64,000 bases of DNA from Proteocatella sphenisci DSM 23131 (GTDB lineage: Bacteria; Bacillota; Clostridia; Peptostreptococcales; Filifactoraceae). Every line of letters starts with the position of its first letter. Position 1 is the first letter of the stretch. The notes under the pieces were generated by a model, which searched no databases, was not told the origin of the DNA, and saw only the letters and a list, made by a program, of their open reading frames with translations. Shown piece after piece: positions 42,778-51,059 of this stretch. The position numbers and the translations under genes are program-made. The DNA lies in NCBI RefSeq assembly GCF_000423525.1, contig NZ_AUID01000011.1, positions 19,679-83,678 of the forward strand. Direction: 5' to 3'.

Positions 42778-43869
42778 TTGAACGACTATACAATATTGAA
42801 TCTTGTGCCAGTTTACAGGGAAGCTCCAGTCTCGTGTGAGCTGTTTAAAAATAAAACAGAAGAGAGCTTAAGATTATTAGCGGAGAAGAATCCAAATAAC
42901 AATTATCTTATAATCAACAAAAAGGAATCTGAAAAGCTCAATCTTAAAGAAAGATACAGTGACCTGATGGAGAATATCAAATTAGTAGAGACTGAATATA
43001 CAGATGGTTTTGTTTTCAGTAACCGGTCAGCAGCTTCAAAGATAATCGAAGGCGAAAAACCAATACCATGCAGTATGGAAAGGGTTGAGTCGCTGGAAGA
43101 ATTAATGGAATCAGAAAAAAAGATGGTATTTGTTTTTGGGTCAGCTGAAAATAAGGGTATGCATGATTTAAATAGAAAAATCACAGGAAAGGAAATCCTG
43201 GATATAGCTGGATCTATAAGTGAATTTAAGGGAATTTACCTTGGCTATCCGATGGGCAGGTTCATTTTCGGGGATACCCTGAACGAGGAAATAGAGCTGA
43301 AAACAGACTATATCGAAATATATGATGAAACCAGCTGCATGATTGACTCATTACTGAACATCTCAAAGAGATTTCTGAATGAATCCTGCGGTAAATGCGT
43401 ATTTGGTTATGAAGGAACATCTCAGATAAGCATGATTTTAAATGATATTTCAATGAAAAAAGGAAAATCAGATGACCTGGAACTTCTTATGAATCTATGC
43501 AGTCAAATGAAGACTCAGTGCTTATGTGATACAGGAAGCTGCATGGCAGAATCCGTAATGTCATGTATAGAAAGCTTTAAAGAAGAAATCACAGAACATG
43601 TAAACAAGAAAGACTGCAGAGCGCTTGTCTGCAGCCGCTTTGTGACATATCACATACTTGCTGACAAATGTACCGGATGTACAGAATGCCTCGATGCATG
43701 CGATGATGATGCCATACTGGGAAAAAAGAAATTCATTCATGTGATCGATCAGGATGAGTGTGTCCAGTGTGGCAGATGCCTTGATGCTTGTGACGAGGGG
43801 GCAATTACAAGGTGTGGTTCAGTAAAGCCGAAAAGTCCTTCAAAACCAATACCATGCAAAGCAAAATAA
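42778..43869 (+). CDS. NuoF-like iron-sulfur protein lacking the NADH/FMN site
   Basis: A 363-residue protein related to the C-terminal half of NuoF/HydB. The cluster motif ESCGKCVFGYEGTSQI resembles ESCGxCxPCREG, but the third Cys is replaced by Gly. The glycine-rich NADH/FMN-binding GRGGAGFPTG motif of NuoF is not found. At the C-terminus are two intact [4Fe-4S] ferredoxin sites, CTGCTECLDAC and CVQCGRCLDAC. I infer it has become an electron-transfer partner of the upstream NfnB-like protein. TTG 42778 is spaced correctly from AGGGGGTGA; GTG 42769 overlaps that site. Confidence 0.8.
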   Translation: MNDYTILNLVPVYREAPVSCELFKNKTEESLRLLAEKNPNNNYLIINKKESEKLNLKERYSDLMENIKLVETEYTDGFVFSNRSAASKIIEGEKPIPCSMERVESLEELMESEKKMVFVFGSAENKGMHDLNRKITGKEILDIAGSISEFKGIYLGYPMGRFIFGDTLNEEIELKTDYIEIYDETSCMIDSLLNISKRFLNESCGKCVFGYEGTSQISMILNDISMKKGKSDDLELLMNLCSQMKTQCLCDTGSCMAESVMSCIESFKEEITEHVNKKDCRALVCSRFVTYHILADKCTGCTECLDACDDDAILGKKKFIHVIDQDECVQCGRCLDACDEGAITRCGSVKPKSPSKPIPCKAK

Positions 43870-43961
43870 ATTTTATAATCCCTGCTTGGAAAATCTGATT
43901 TTCTATGCAGGGATATTTTCGCATCAATATGGGTAGAATATCTCTGAAAGGAGAATTTAAG

Positions 43962-44327
43962 ATGAAAAAATCAATATACTGGATGCCAAGAATTCTGTCA
44001 ATCCTGTTCATTTGCTTTCTCAGCCTTTTCTCTCTTGACGTATTTCAGCCGGGAATGAGCGCAGCGGAAATAGCATTAGGGCTTTTCATGCACAATATTC
44101 CTTCAATAATACTCATAGTCCTTCTCATTATATCATGGAGAAGAGAAATCATAGGAGCACTGACATATTTTGCTGCATCTGAAATAGCCTTGATTTCACT
44201 TAATGACAGTAAGATTAAGCTGATGGCCGATGCGGGTGATAAAAAGGCAATACAAATGAAGAACATTATTCAAGGCTGCCTGTTTATGAAGGGCGCATTG
44301 ATAACATTATCGGAATTCTCAACGTAA
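43962..44327 (+). CDS. DUF7670-like membrane domain fused to an HlyC/CNNM fragment
   Basis: A 121-residue open frame with a good start (AAAGGAG, ATG 43962). Residues 1-75 form two to three membrane helices of the DUF7670 type (SIYWMPRILSILFICFLSL; MHNIPSIILIVLLIISW). From about residue 76 the text changes to EIALISLNDSKIKLMADAGD, a piece of the CNNM membrane domain of HlyC/CorC transporters. It then runs out of frame and stops. The gene is a chance product of a deletion that joined two neighbouring genes. The protein may still be made; function unlikely. Confidence 0.65.
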   Translation: MKKSIYWMPRILSILFICFLSLFSLDVFQPGMSAAEIALGLFMHNIPSIILIVLLIISWRREIIGALTYFAASEIALISLNDSKIKLMADAGDKKAIQMKNIIQGCLFMKGALITLSEFST

Positions 44328-44868
44328 AAGATTTACTGACGCTTATTTCCGAAGATTCAGGTAAAAACTTCAATCTTAGAGATTATATAAGGAACCCGGT
44401 TTTTATTCCTGTCAAGAAAAAAGCTGATGAGCTTTTTTTGATCTTCAGAATAACAAAACGCACATGGCCATTATTATAGACGAGTATGGCGGAACGGCAG
44501 GTATAGTTACGGTAGAGGATCTTGTCGAAGAGATAGTAGATAACATTTTTGATGAATATGATGAAGGTGACAAGATTGAATTTAAACAGATCGATGAATT
44601 TACTTTTGAGGTCAGTGGTATGATAAGTCTTAATGAGCTTGAGGAATCTCTGAATATGGATCTTCCGTCTGACGATTTTGAAACACTCAACGGTTTCCTT
44701 ATAAGCTTGTTTGGAAAAATACCAAAAAAAGATCAGATAAGCGAGATGAGGTTCCAAAATCTTATTTTTCAGGTTTTGGATGTTACAGACAAGAGAATTG
44801 AGAAGGTCATTATACGTATAGAAGACAATTCTGATTCTAATTCTGACTTGACAGATACGCCGGACTGA
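44163..44868 (+). pseudogene. HlyC/CorC (CNNM-CBS) family gene, deleted and frameshifted
   Basis: Fragments in order are the CNNM piece (44163-44260), then in another frame LPVYEGRIDNIIGILNVKDL (CBS domain, from about 44280). After a further shift comes THMAIIIDEYGGTAGIVTVEDLVEE (44461 onward) and the C-terminal CorC_HlyC domain to 44868. The signal/N-terminal membrane helices and the start of the first CBS domain are missing. Family members are magnesium or cobalt transport-related. At least two frameshifts and one large deletion make it nonfunctional. Confidence 0.82.
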
Positions 44869-44901
44869 TGTAATATAATAAAAAAATAAATTAAAGCATG
44901 T

Positions 44902-44983
44902 ATGCTTGCCACCGGGTAAGCATTTAAGTGCCATAAGTACTTCGTTAGGTCAGAGAAGAAGTGCTTTTGGCACTTTTTTTTAA
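44902..44983 (+). terminator. Tandem hairpins with terminator ahead of the MATE gene
   Basis: First hairpin: ATGCTTGCC with GGGTAAGCAT (44902-44923). Second: AAGTGCC..AAGTACTTC with GAAGTGCTT..GGCACTT (44926-44975), followed by eight T. It ends the hlyC remnant transcript. Two stacked hairpins this close to a drug-efflux gene could also be an attenuator. Confidence 0.8.
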
Positions 44984-45007
44984 TTAAAGGGGAATTTCGG
45001 AGGAATC

Positions 45008-46372
45008 ATGAGAAATATAAAAATGGATTTTTTAAAGTATACATCGCTTAATATAGTCGCTATGCTGGGTGTATCGCTGTATATACTTGCAGATACCTAT
45101 TTTATTGCAAAAGCTCTTGGGGCAACTGGTCTGGCTGCGCTTAATTTTGCAATCGTGATTTTCATGATTATGCAGGGCATAGGTATGATGACAGGCATCG
45201 GAGGGGCAATTGATTTTGGAATAAGAAAAGCCGAAGGATCTGGGACACAAAATGAATCCTTCATGAATGCAGTGCTTGCAGGAACTGTTTTGTCGGTATT
45301 ATTTCTTCTGGCAGGGACAGTTTTCTCTGAGCAGATCTCATATTTCCTGGGAGCTGACGAAATGACGATCAGTCCTACAATGACTTATATTGCCACTACA
45401 TCTGCCTTTGCTCCTTTTTTCATATTCAACAGCATACTTCTAGCTTTCGTGAGAAATGACGATAACCCGTCACTTCCTATGGCAGCCATGATCATAAGCA
45501 GTTTTTCAAATATAATACTCGATTATGTATTCATCTTTCCTCTTTCTATGGGAATCTTTGGAGCTGCTTTTGCGACAGGACTTTCTCCGGTTATAAGCAT
45601 ACTGGTGCTTACGGCTCATTTCAGAGGGAAAACTTCCGGGTTTGGGTTTTCCAGATTCAGTCCTGATATCAGGAGAATGAAACGGATAATGTTTCTTGGG
45701 ATGCCTTCTCTTGTAAATGAGCTGGCTTCTTCGATAACGCTCTTCACTTTCAATATCGTAATACTGAAAATATCGGGAAATGTAGGAGTGGCTGCCTATG
45801 GAATCATTGCCAACGCTGCGATAATCGCTACATCTCTTTTTTCAGGACTTGCTCAGGGCATGCAGCCTCTGGTAAGCGAGTGTTTTGGGAAATATGATGC
45901 AGAGGGCCTTAAAAGGCTTCTCAGATATGGCCTGATGAGCTCAATATCAATAGCTGCAGCAGTATATTCAGTTGTATTTTTCTTTTCAGGAGAGATCGTG
46001 TCCGCATTTAACAGCCAGGACAATGCATCGCTCTATATGATAGCGGAATATGGAATCAAAATATATTTTACAGGATTTGTATTTGCTGGTATAAATATTG
46101 TAATGGCATCCTTCTTTGGTTCGATTTCATATACAGCCGAAGCGATGATGATATCAGTGCTGAGGAGCTGCGTTATACTCATCCCGGCAGTGCTGTTGCT
46201 CAGCTCGGCTTTTCAGATGACTGGAGTATGGATATCTTTTATAGCAACGGAATTTATTGTAACTGTTTATTCATATTATAAATCAGGAGGAATGAACAAT
46301 GAAAAAATTTATTATCGAGAGCGAATTCTGGGATCTTTTTCCGAAAGCGAAGATAGGCGTGATTGTGTTTAA
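45008..46372 (+). CDS. MATE-family efflux protein (second subgroup)
   Basis: A 454-residue protein with about 12 membrane helices. It starts MDFLKYTSLNIVAMLGVSLY and has ILADTYFIAKALGATGLAAL and, in the second half, GLAQGMQPLVSECFGKYDAE. TCGGAGGAAT precedes the ATG. The last ~25 residues (KIYYRERILGSFSESE...) come from a 74-base overlap with the next gene and look like read-through of it. The original stop was probably lost, so the C-terminus is abnormal. Substrate unknown. Confidence 0.85.
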   Translation: MRNIKMDFLKYTSLNIVAMLGVSLYILADTYFIAKALGATGLAALNFAIVIFMIMQGIGMMTGIGGAIDFGIRKAEGSGTQNESFMNAVLAGTVLSVLFLLAGTVFSEQISYFLGADEMTISPTMTYIATTSAFAPFFIFNSILLAFVRNDDNPSLPMAAMIISSFSNIILDYVFIFPLSMGIFGAAFATGLSPVISILVLTAHFRGKTSGFGFSRFSPDIRRMKRIMFLGMPSLVNELASSITLFTFNIVILKISGNVGVAAYGIIANAAIIATSLFSGLAQGMQPLVSECFGKYDAEGLKRLLRYGLMSSISIAAAVYSVVFFFSGEIVSAFNSQDNASLYMIAEYGIKIYFTGFVFAGINIVMASFFGSISYTAEAMMISVLRSCVILIPAVLLLSSAFQMTGVWISFIATEFIVTVYSYYKSGGMNNEKIYYRERILGSFSESEDRRDCV

Positions 46373-46916
46373 TGGGATTGACAACAGCGTAAAGCAAAAT
46401 GGAAGATTTGAAGGCCTTATTCGGGAAGCTGAAAAAGAAGCAATGACTCATCTTGCTGCCGGAGATTTCAGCAGCAATGAGGTGATAAAAGTATGGAGAG
46501 AGGCTTTTCAGAAGTTTAAGACTAAAAAAGGCGCACGTTCATCAATTGAGGCTCTGCTAAAGCGTGTTCACAGGGGAGACCATATCGGAGCGATAAATCC
46601 GCTTGTCGACATCTATAATTCAATCTCGCTCAAATATGCACTTCCATGCGGCGGAGAGGATATAGACACGTTCGCAGGAGACATAAGGCTTACAAGAGCG
46701 GACGGCAATGAGCCATTTATAACACTCGGCACAGATGAGAATTCACCTCCTCATGAGGGAGAGATCGTATACAAGGACGATGAAGGCGCAATATGCAGGT
46801 GCTGGAACTGGAGGGAATCAGTCAGGACTATGCTTACCGAAAAAACTGAGAATGCATTCATGTGCATAGAAACAGAAGAATTGCAAATATCTGCGAGGAA
46901 GTGCTTGGCGAGATAA
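46299..46916 (+). CDS. B3/B4-domain protein with a broken C-terminus
   Basis: A 205-residue protein related to the B3/B4 editing domain of phenylalanyl-tRNA synthetase beta, found as stand-alone proteins. Visible: KKFIIESEFWDLFPKAKIGV, INPLVDIYNSISLKYALPCGGEDID, and LGTDENSPPHEGEIVYKDD. Such proteins are thought to edit or bind aminoacyl groups. After NAFMCIE the family sequence ends and the frame runs through foreign text (TEELQISARKCLAR). There the radical-SAM fragment begins in another frame, so about 20-30 C-terminal residues are lost. The start has AGGAGGAA. Copy 1 of this gene survives only as a scrap at 19689. Confidence 0.82.
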   Translation: MKKFIIESEFWDLFPKAKIGVIVFNGIDNSVKQNGRFEGLIREAEKEAMTHLAAGDFSSNEVIKVWREAFQKFKTKKGARSSIEALLKRVHRGDHIGAINPLVDIYNSISLKYALPCGGEDIDTFAGDIRLTRADGNEPFITLGTDENSPPHEGEIVYKDDEGAICRCWNWRESVRTMLTEKTENAFMCIETEELQISARKCLAR

Positions 46917-47221
46917 AAGTAATAACAGAAGATGATTTCAGAAAAGTACAAAGGCCGGTAGATGGGTATACAATAGCTGAATATGTATCAAACATGGTAT
47001 CTTTTAAGGGGCAGTATGATGGTAAATTCATATTTGAAGTCACTATCATAAAAGGATATAATGATGATGAGGAATCTGTTCTTAAGTTAAAGCATATAAT
47101 CGATGAAATATCTCCAGATAAAGTCATAGTTGTCAGGATGGATGATGACATATTAAGGAAAAAACTTGGAATATCAGATGAGAGATTTGAGGAGATAACA
47201 AAGACTCTTACTGATAATTAA
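46862..47221 (+). pseudogene. C-terminal fragment of a radical SAM gene
   Basis: The frame reads CEEVLGEIKVITEDDFRKVQ, then VSFKGQYDGKFIFEVTIIKG and IIDEISPDKVIVVRMDD. This is the second half of a radical SAM barrel of the wyosine/MTH595-like type, where KGYND and PDKV are common. The N-terminal part with the CxxxCxxC cluster site is absent, so it cannot be active. It is joined directly to the B3/B4 gene, apparently by a deletion. Only ATG 46862 with no ribosome binding site could start it. Confidence 0.68.
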
Positions 47222-47255
47222 GCAAAGCATTTTCGATGCTATGGGGGTAGTCATT

Positions 47256-47861
47256 ATGACTGAAAACAGTAAGCTTAAGACGAATAAAGTAGTCAAGTAT
47301 GGATTGTATGGCCTATCAGCGTTTTTTCTGAGTGGGCTGATTGCGGTAATGGTAATAGTGTTTTTTGATGAGTATATAATATCTACTTTTATATCCGGAG
47401 GGCTTGGGGGATTTCTGATGGGTACATTCCTGAGGATGAAAGACAAAAGAACGAAGATGACAGCATCTGGCGCAATCGGTATGCCGCTGGGACTTTTCTT
47501 GAGCTTTGGGGCAGCGGGCCTGTTCGAGCTGCTGTTTCCATCCGCATCAGCGAGCCTGGCATATACAGGAATCCCGGATGCCATAGGTATTTCCATCATG
47601 GGACTGATATTTGGAAGCATTATGGGAATATTCATTTTCGGTTCGAGTGCGCTTAAGGTTTTTGCCCCAGTATGTACCCTTGCCGCTATGCCTTTCGGGA
47701 TTCTTGTCTCAGCCATGAACAAGGGATATGTCCTCAGGGATTTTAATGTAATAGTCAACTCCATCATAAAGGGCAAGGGCATAATCGACCTTAATTTGCT
47801 GGCTATAACAGTCTCACTTGGGATCGGCACAGGACTGAGGACTGAGCATTGCGATTTATGA
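47256..47861 (+). CDS. Hypothetical membrane protein
   Basis: A 201-residue protein with five to six membrane helices. Segments include GLSAFFLSGLIAVMVIVFF, GGLGGFLMGTFLRMKDKRTK and GIPDAIGISIMGLIFGSIMG. No family is recognised. ATG 47256 has GGGGGTAG upstream; the ATG at 47241 overlaps that site. It lies between the radical-SAM fragment and nagZ copy 2 without a clear terminator on either side. Confidence 0.65.
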   Translation: MTENSKLKTNKVVKYGLYGLSAFFLSGLIAVMVIVFFDEYIISTFISGGLGGFLMGTFLRMKDKRTKMTASGAIGMPLGLFLSFGAAGLFELLFPSASASLAYTGIPDAIGISIMGLIFGSIMGIFIFGSSALKVFAPVCTLAAMPFGILVSAMNKGYVLRDFNVIVNSIIKGKGIIDLNLLAITVSLGIGTGLRTEHCDL

Positions 47862-47909
47862 TATTCTAAACAGAAAAAAACACAGCTGAATCAGAGAGAA
47901 AGGTAAACA

Positions 47910-49130
47910 ATGAAAAAGCGCTATTTGATATTTTTTGTCATTTTAAGTATTTTTATGCTTTCTTCGTGTGGACAGACTGCAGGAGGAAGCGGTTTGGAAT
48001 CAGGGAATGGCTCAGATGAGCTTCAGGATGTTTCTGAAGACGAAGTGCCTGTGTCAAAAGCTGATATGCTTATTTCGCAGATGACGCTCAGAGAAAAGAT
48101 AGGCCAGATGATATTCATACAGCCGGAATCTCTGAGGATTGAAACTGAGGATGGACAGGGCGAAGCAGCAGACACATCTTCTGTAACGGTTTTTACTGAG
48201 AAGATGGCGAAAAGCCTTGAAAAATATCCTCCTGGCGGTATCATAATTTTTGGTGGAAATATCGAGTCTCCCATACAGCTTAAAGAGCTGGTGAACGAAA
48301 TTAAATCAGCAAGCACGACGCCTCTTTTTATGGGGATAGATGAAGAAGGCGGTATGGTAGCCAGGATAGCAAATTCTCCGGGATTTGATGTAAAAAAATA
48401 TGAAAGCATGCAGAAAATCGGGAGTACAAAAGATCCCAAAAATGCAGAGGAAGCCGGAAAGGTGATTGGATCATACCTTCGAGACTATGGATTCAACCTG
48501 GATTTCGCACCGGTTGCGGATGTAAATACCAACCCGGAAAACATAGTAATAGGAAGCAGGGCTTTTGGCGATGATCCGCATCTTGTCGCAGATATGGTAA
48601 AAGCAGGCATAAGCGGACTTCACAGCAGCGGTGTAATGAGCTGCATAAAGCACTTTCCAGGACATGGGGACACAAAAGAAGATACGCATGCTGGTTTCGT
48701 GTCTATCGGCAAGAAATGGGAAGAACTCGAAGCATGTGAGCTCATTCCTTTTAAGGCCGGCATCGAAGCGGAAACCGATATGATAATGATATCTCACATA
48801 ACTGCCGGGAATATAACAAAGGATGGGCTTCCGAGCTCACTCTCTCAGGAGATGATAGAAGGAAGGCTTAGGAGGGACCTGAAATTTGATGGAATAATAA
48901 TATCTGATTCTATGTCCATGGGTGCTATAACTGAAAGGTACTCATCCGGTGAAGCGGCAGTGCTCGCAATTAAAGCGGGAACTGACATAGTGCTCATGCC
49001 AGAAGTTTATGAAGAGGCATTTGAAAGCATATTTGAAGCAGTAGCAAGAGGAGAGATAAGCGAGGAAAGAATTGATGAAAGCGTAATTAGAATCCTTTCT
49101 CTTAAAGATAAGTATGATATCCTGATATAG
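47910..49130 (+). CDS. nagZ: NagZ-like beta-N-acetylhexosaminidase lipoprotein (copy 2)
   Basis: A 406-residue GH3 lipoprotein, paralogous along its whole length to the copy at 19741. Lipobox LSSC, an acidic linker, LREKIGQM, MGIDEEGGMVARI, KHFPGHGDTKEDTHAGF and IISDSMSMGAI are shared. The catalytic His/Asp loop is intact. Codon use is less A+T-rich than in copy 1. The start follows GAGAAAGG. With lipid anchoring it would act on peptidoglycan fragments at the cell surface. Confidence 0.93.
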   Translation: MKKRYLIFFVILSIFMLSSCGQTAGGSGLESGNGSDELQDVSEDEVPVSKADMLISQMTLREKIGQMIFIQPESLRIETEDGQGEAADTSSVTVFTEKMAKSLEKYPPGGIIIFGGNIESPIQLKELVNEIKSASTTPLFMGIDEEGGMVARIANSPGFDVKKYESMQKIGSTKDPKNAEEAGKVIGSYLRDYGFNLDFAPVADVNTNPENIVIGSRAFGDDPHLVADMVKAGISGLHSSGVMSCIKHFPGHGDTKEDTHAGFVSIGKKWEELEACELIPFKAGIEAETDMIMISHITAGNITKDGLPSSLSQEMIEGRLRRDLKFDGIIISDSMSMGAITERYSSGEAAVLAIKAGTDIVLMPEVYEEAFESIFEAVARGEISEERIDESVIRILSLKDKYDILI

Positions 49131-49146
49131 GGATTACGGAGGGAAA

Positions 49147-49671
49147 ATGATATTCAGGGAAATGGCGGCAGGTGAAGCGTGTAAGGTAAAGATGATTGAT
49201 GCCACATGCTATATCAGAAATGCATGGAGGATGATTGATGGAAAGCTTCAGCTGGTAGAAATCGACTGGACTGACCACGAGCTTCCCAATGGGACAGATT
49301 GGCATATTGACCGATTTGAGAAGACCGTAAGCAGTGGAGGAAAGGCATTAGGGTGCTTTGACAATAATGTTCTGGTTGGTTATGCTACGGTGAACAGTGA
49401 GATTTTTGGAAACAACAGCAGGCATGTTCTGCTGGACCAGCTCTTTGTTTCAAAAGATTACAGAAACTGCGGAATAGGAAAAATGCTGTTCAGGATTTGC
49501 GCAAGGCAGGCATCAGAATTCGGAGCAGAAAAATTGTATCTTTGCGCAGGATCATCGGAAGCGACAATAGCTTTTTATAAGAGGCTTGGGTGCGTAAGGG
49601 CGCTTGAAATAAATCAGGAATTATTGAAAGAGGATCCAAATGATTTTCAACTGGAGTTTGATCTCAGATGA
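49147..49671 (+). CDS. GNAT-family N-acetyltransferase
   Basis: A 174-residue GNAT protein. The acetyl-CoA loop reads LFVSKDYRNCGIGKMLFR (canonical Q/RxxGxG/A as RNCGIG), followed by GAEKLYLCAGSSEATIAFYKRLGC, a typical motif B. The N-terminus (about 1-70) is family-specific. The substrate is unknown. It starts 16 bases after nagZ with TACGGAGGGAAA, and the next gene follows without a gap, so the three form one operon. Confidence 0.88.
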   Translation: MIFREMAAGEACKVKMIDATCYIRNAWRMIDGKLQLVEIDWTDHELPNGTDWHIDRFEKTVSSGGKALGCFDNNVLVGYATVNSEIFGNNSRHVLLDQLFVSKDYRNCGIGKMLFRICARQASEFGAEKLYLCAGSSEATIAFYKRLGCVRALEINQELLKEDPNDFQLEFDLR

Positions 49672-49691
49672 GCCTAAAGGAGATGTCAGTG

Positions 49692-50363
49692 ATGGAAAAA
49701 GTAGATTACAGAAAGACTTTCAAAAAGCTTTATATTCCGGGGACCAGTCCTGAAATAAAAGAGGTTCCTTCTTTCAGATTTGCAGCTATAGAAGGCGAGG
49801 GGGATCCCAATTCGGATGAATTCGCAGAAGCGACAGGTGTGCTTTACAGCTTCAGCTATACCGTTAAAATGTCATACAAAAGCAAGGATGTACCTTCGGG
49901 ATATTATGAATATACCGTGTTTCCTCTCGAAGGAGTATGGGACCTGGTGGACAAGACCAAGCCTGTTGAGGAGAAGAGCAATTATAAGTATACCATCATG
50001 ATACGCCAGCCGGATTTTCTTACAGACGAGCTTTTTGAGCGCTTCATAAGTGAATTGAATAAGAAAAAGCCCGATGTCTGCTTTGACAGAATAAGATACA
50101 TAACCGTTACTGAAGGAGAATGCTGTCAGATGATGCACCTGGGAAGCTATGACAGCGAACGTGAGACTTTTGATATAATGGAGGATTTTTGCAGGGATAA
50201 GGGTTACAAGAGATCGGAGATGACCCACAGAGAGATCTATCTTTCTGACCCGCGAAAAACTGCGCCGGAGAAATTGAAGACTGTTCTCAGATTCAGAGTT
50301 ATGAGAATAAAAAAAGATGACTCAAGCTCAGGTCAACCAGCGCCTGATGCGATTGAAGCATAG
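49692..50363 (+). CDS. GyrI-like small-molecule-binding protein
   Basis: A 223-residue protein of the GyrI-like/SOUL-related fold: FRFAAIEGEGDPNSDEFAEA near the start, FPLEGVWDLVDKTKPVEE, and KLKTVLRFRVM at the end. Stand-alone members bind or modify xenobiotics. ATG 49692 follows AAAGGAGATG at the right distance; ATG 49668 overlaps the GNAT stop and that site. Substrate is unknown. Confidence 0.82.
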   Translation: MEKVDYRKTFKKLYIPGTSPEIKEVPSFRFAAIEGEGDPNSDEFAEATGVLYSFSYTVKMSYKSKDVPSGYYEYTVFPLEGVWDLVDKTKPVEEKSNYKYTIMIRQPDFLTDELFERFISELNKKKPDVCFDRIRYITVTEGECCQMMHLGSYDSERETFDIMEDFCRDKGYKRSEMTHREIYLSDPRKTAPEKLKTVLRFRVMRIKKDDSSSGQPAPDAIEA

Positions 50364-50400
50364 CATAATCCACTTTGCAGCATTTAAATAGCATACAGTC

Positions 50401-50559
50401 CTTTATCCGGGCGACAAGGCAATCCTGAATTTTAAGGAAGAGCTCAAACCATATAAGACGAGTAAAGGCGCGATTCAGTTTCCATATGACAGGCAGCTGC
50501 CGCTTGAACTGATTGCGAAGATTGCAAAATGGTGCTATGAGACAGGAAATCATCACTGA
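50401..50559 (+). pseudogene. DUF1801-type gene 3' remnant
   Basis: A frame without start reads YPGDKAILNFKEELKPYKTS then KGAIQFPYDRQLPLELI and ends at 50559. It matches the C-terminal core of DUF1801 (iron-chaperone-like) proteins, where KGTIQFP is typical. The N-terminal half is missing. It directly follows the GyrI-like gene. Confidence 0.65.
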
Positions 50560-50570
50560 TTCCTTTGAAA

Positions 50571-50614
50571 AGCTCCCGGAGACGATGATTTCATTGTCTC
50601 CGGGGGCTTTCTTT
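50571..50614 (+). terminator. Rho-independent terminator
   Basis: AGCTCCCGGAGAC (50571-50583) pairs with GTCTCCGGGGGCT (50596-50608), then TTCTTT. Confidence 0.9.
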
Positions 50615-50671
50615 AAATTCAGATAATTGCTTCGAATTCTGACAAATGATGTGATATATGATAAAAATTTA

Positions 50672-50700
50672 TTGTATAACGATAAATGAGAGGATATAAT
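50672..50700 (+). promoter_or_regulatory. Promoter ahead of the DUF2975 remnant and HTH gene
   Basis: TTGTAT (50672-50677), 17 bases, TATAAT (50695-50700). Confidence 0.65.
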
Positions 50701-50719
50701 ATAATGAGAAGTTATATTA

Positions 50720-50800
50720 GAGGCGGTTTTTGCTGCAATACTGAAAAAGCTGCTCAAGAATGCCATAGATTTGAAGAATGACAATGAATTGACGATATGA
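50720..50800 (+). pseudogene. DUF2975 gene 3' remnant
   Basis: The frame EAVFAAILKKLLKNAIDLKN then DNELTI ends at 50800. This is the usual tail of DUF2975 membrane proteins, which precede YozG-like HTH genes in Firmicutes. The membrane part is gone, and only about 20 bases separate it from the promoter. The HTH gene follows after 10 bases as in intact loci. Confidence 0.6.
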
Positions 50801-50810
50801 GGTGAATAAA

Positions 50811-51059
50811 ATGGCAATTATTGTAAATATAGATGTGATGCTTGCAAAAAGAAAGATGAGCGTCACAGAGCTTTCTGAGAAAGTTGGAATAACGATGGCG
50901 AATATTTCCATACTGAAAAATGGAAAGGCAAAAGCCATAAGATTTTCAACGCTCGAAGAAATATGCAAAGTGCTGGACTGCCAGCCAGGCGATATACTGG
51001 AATACAGGAAAGAAATTGACAATGCAGGGAGGGAAAATGACAAGAGCAGAGAAATATGA
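50811..51059 (+). CDS. YozG-like Cro/CI-family HTH protein
   Basis: An 82-residue DNA-binding protein with one Xre-type helix-turn-helix: NIDVMLAKRKMSVTELSEKV then GITMANISILKNGKAKAIRF and DCQPGDILEY. It matches the YozG/HTH_26 group normally paired with DUF2975. Because the partner is reduced to a remnant, it may regulate only its own promoter now. ATG 50811 follows AGGTGA. It overlaps the next gene by 23 bases. Confidence 0.88.
   Translation: MAIIVNIDVMLAKRKMSVTELSEKVGITMANISILKNGKAKAIRFSTLEEICKVLDCQPGDILEYRKEIDNAGRENDKSREI

Noticed and set aside
44880..45005. Possible metabolite riboswitch ahead of the MATE gene
   Set aside because: I could not match the conserved core of guanidine, SAM, TPP, preQ1 or other known classes; two hairpins and a terminator are all that can be supported.
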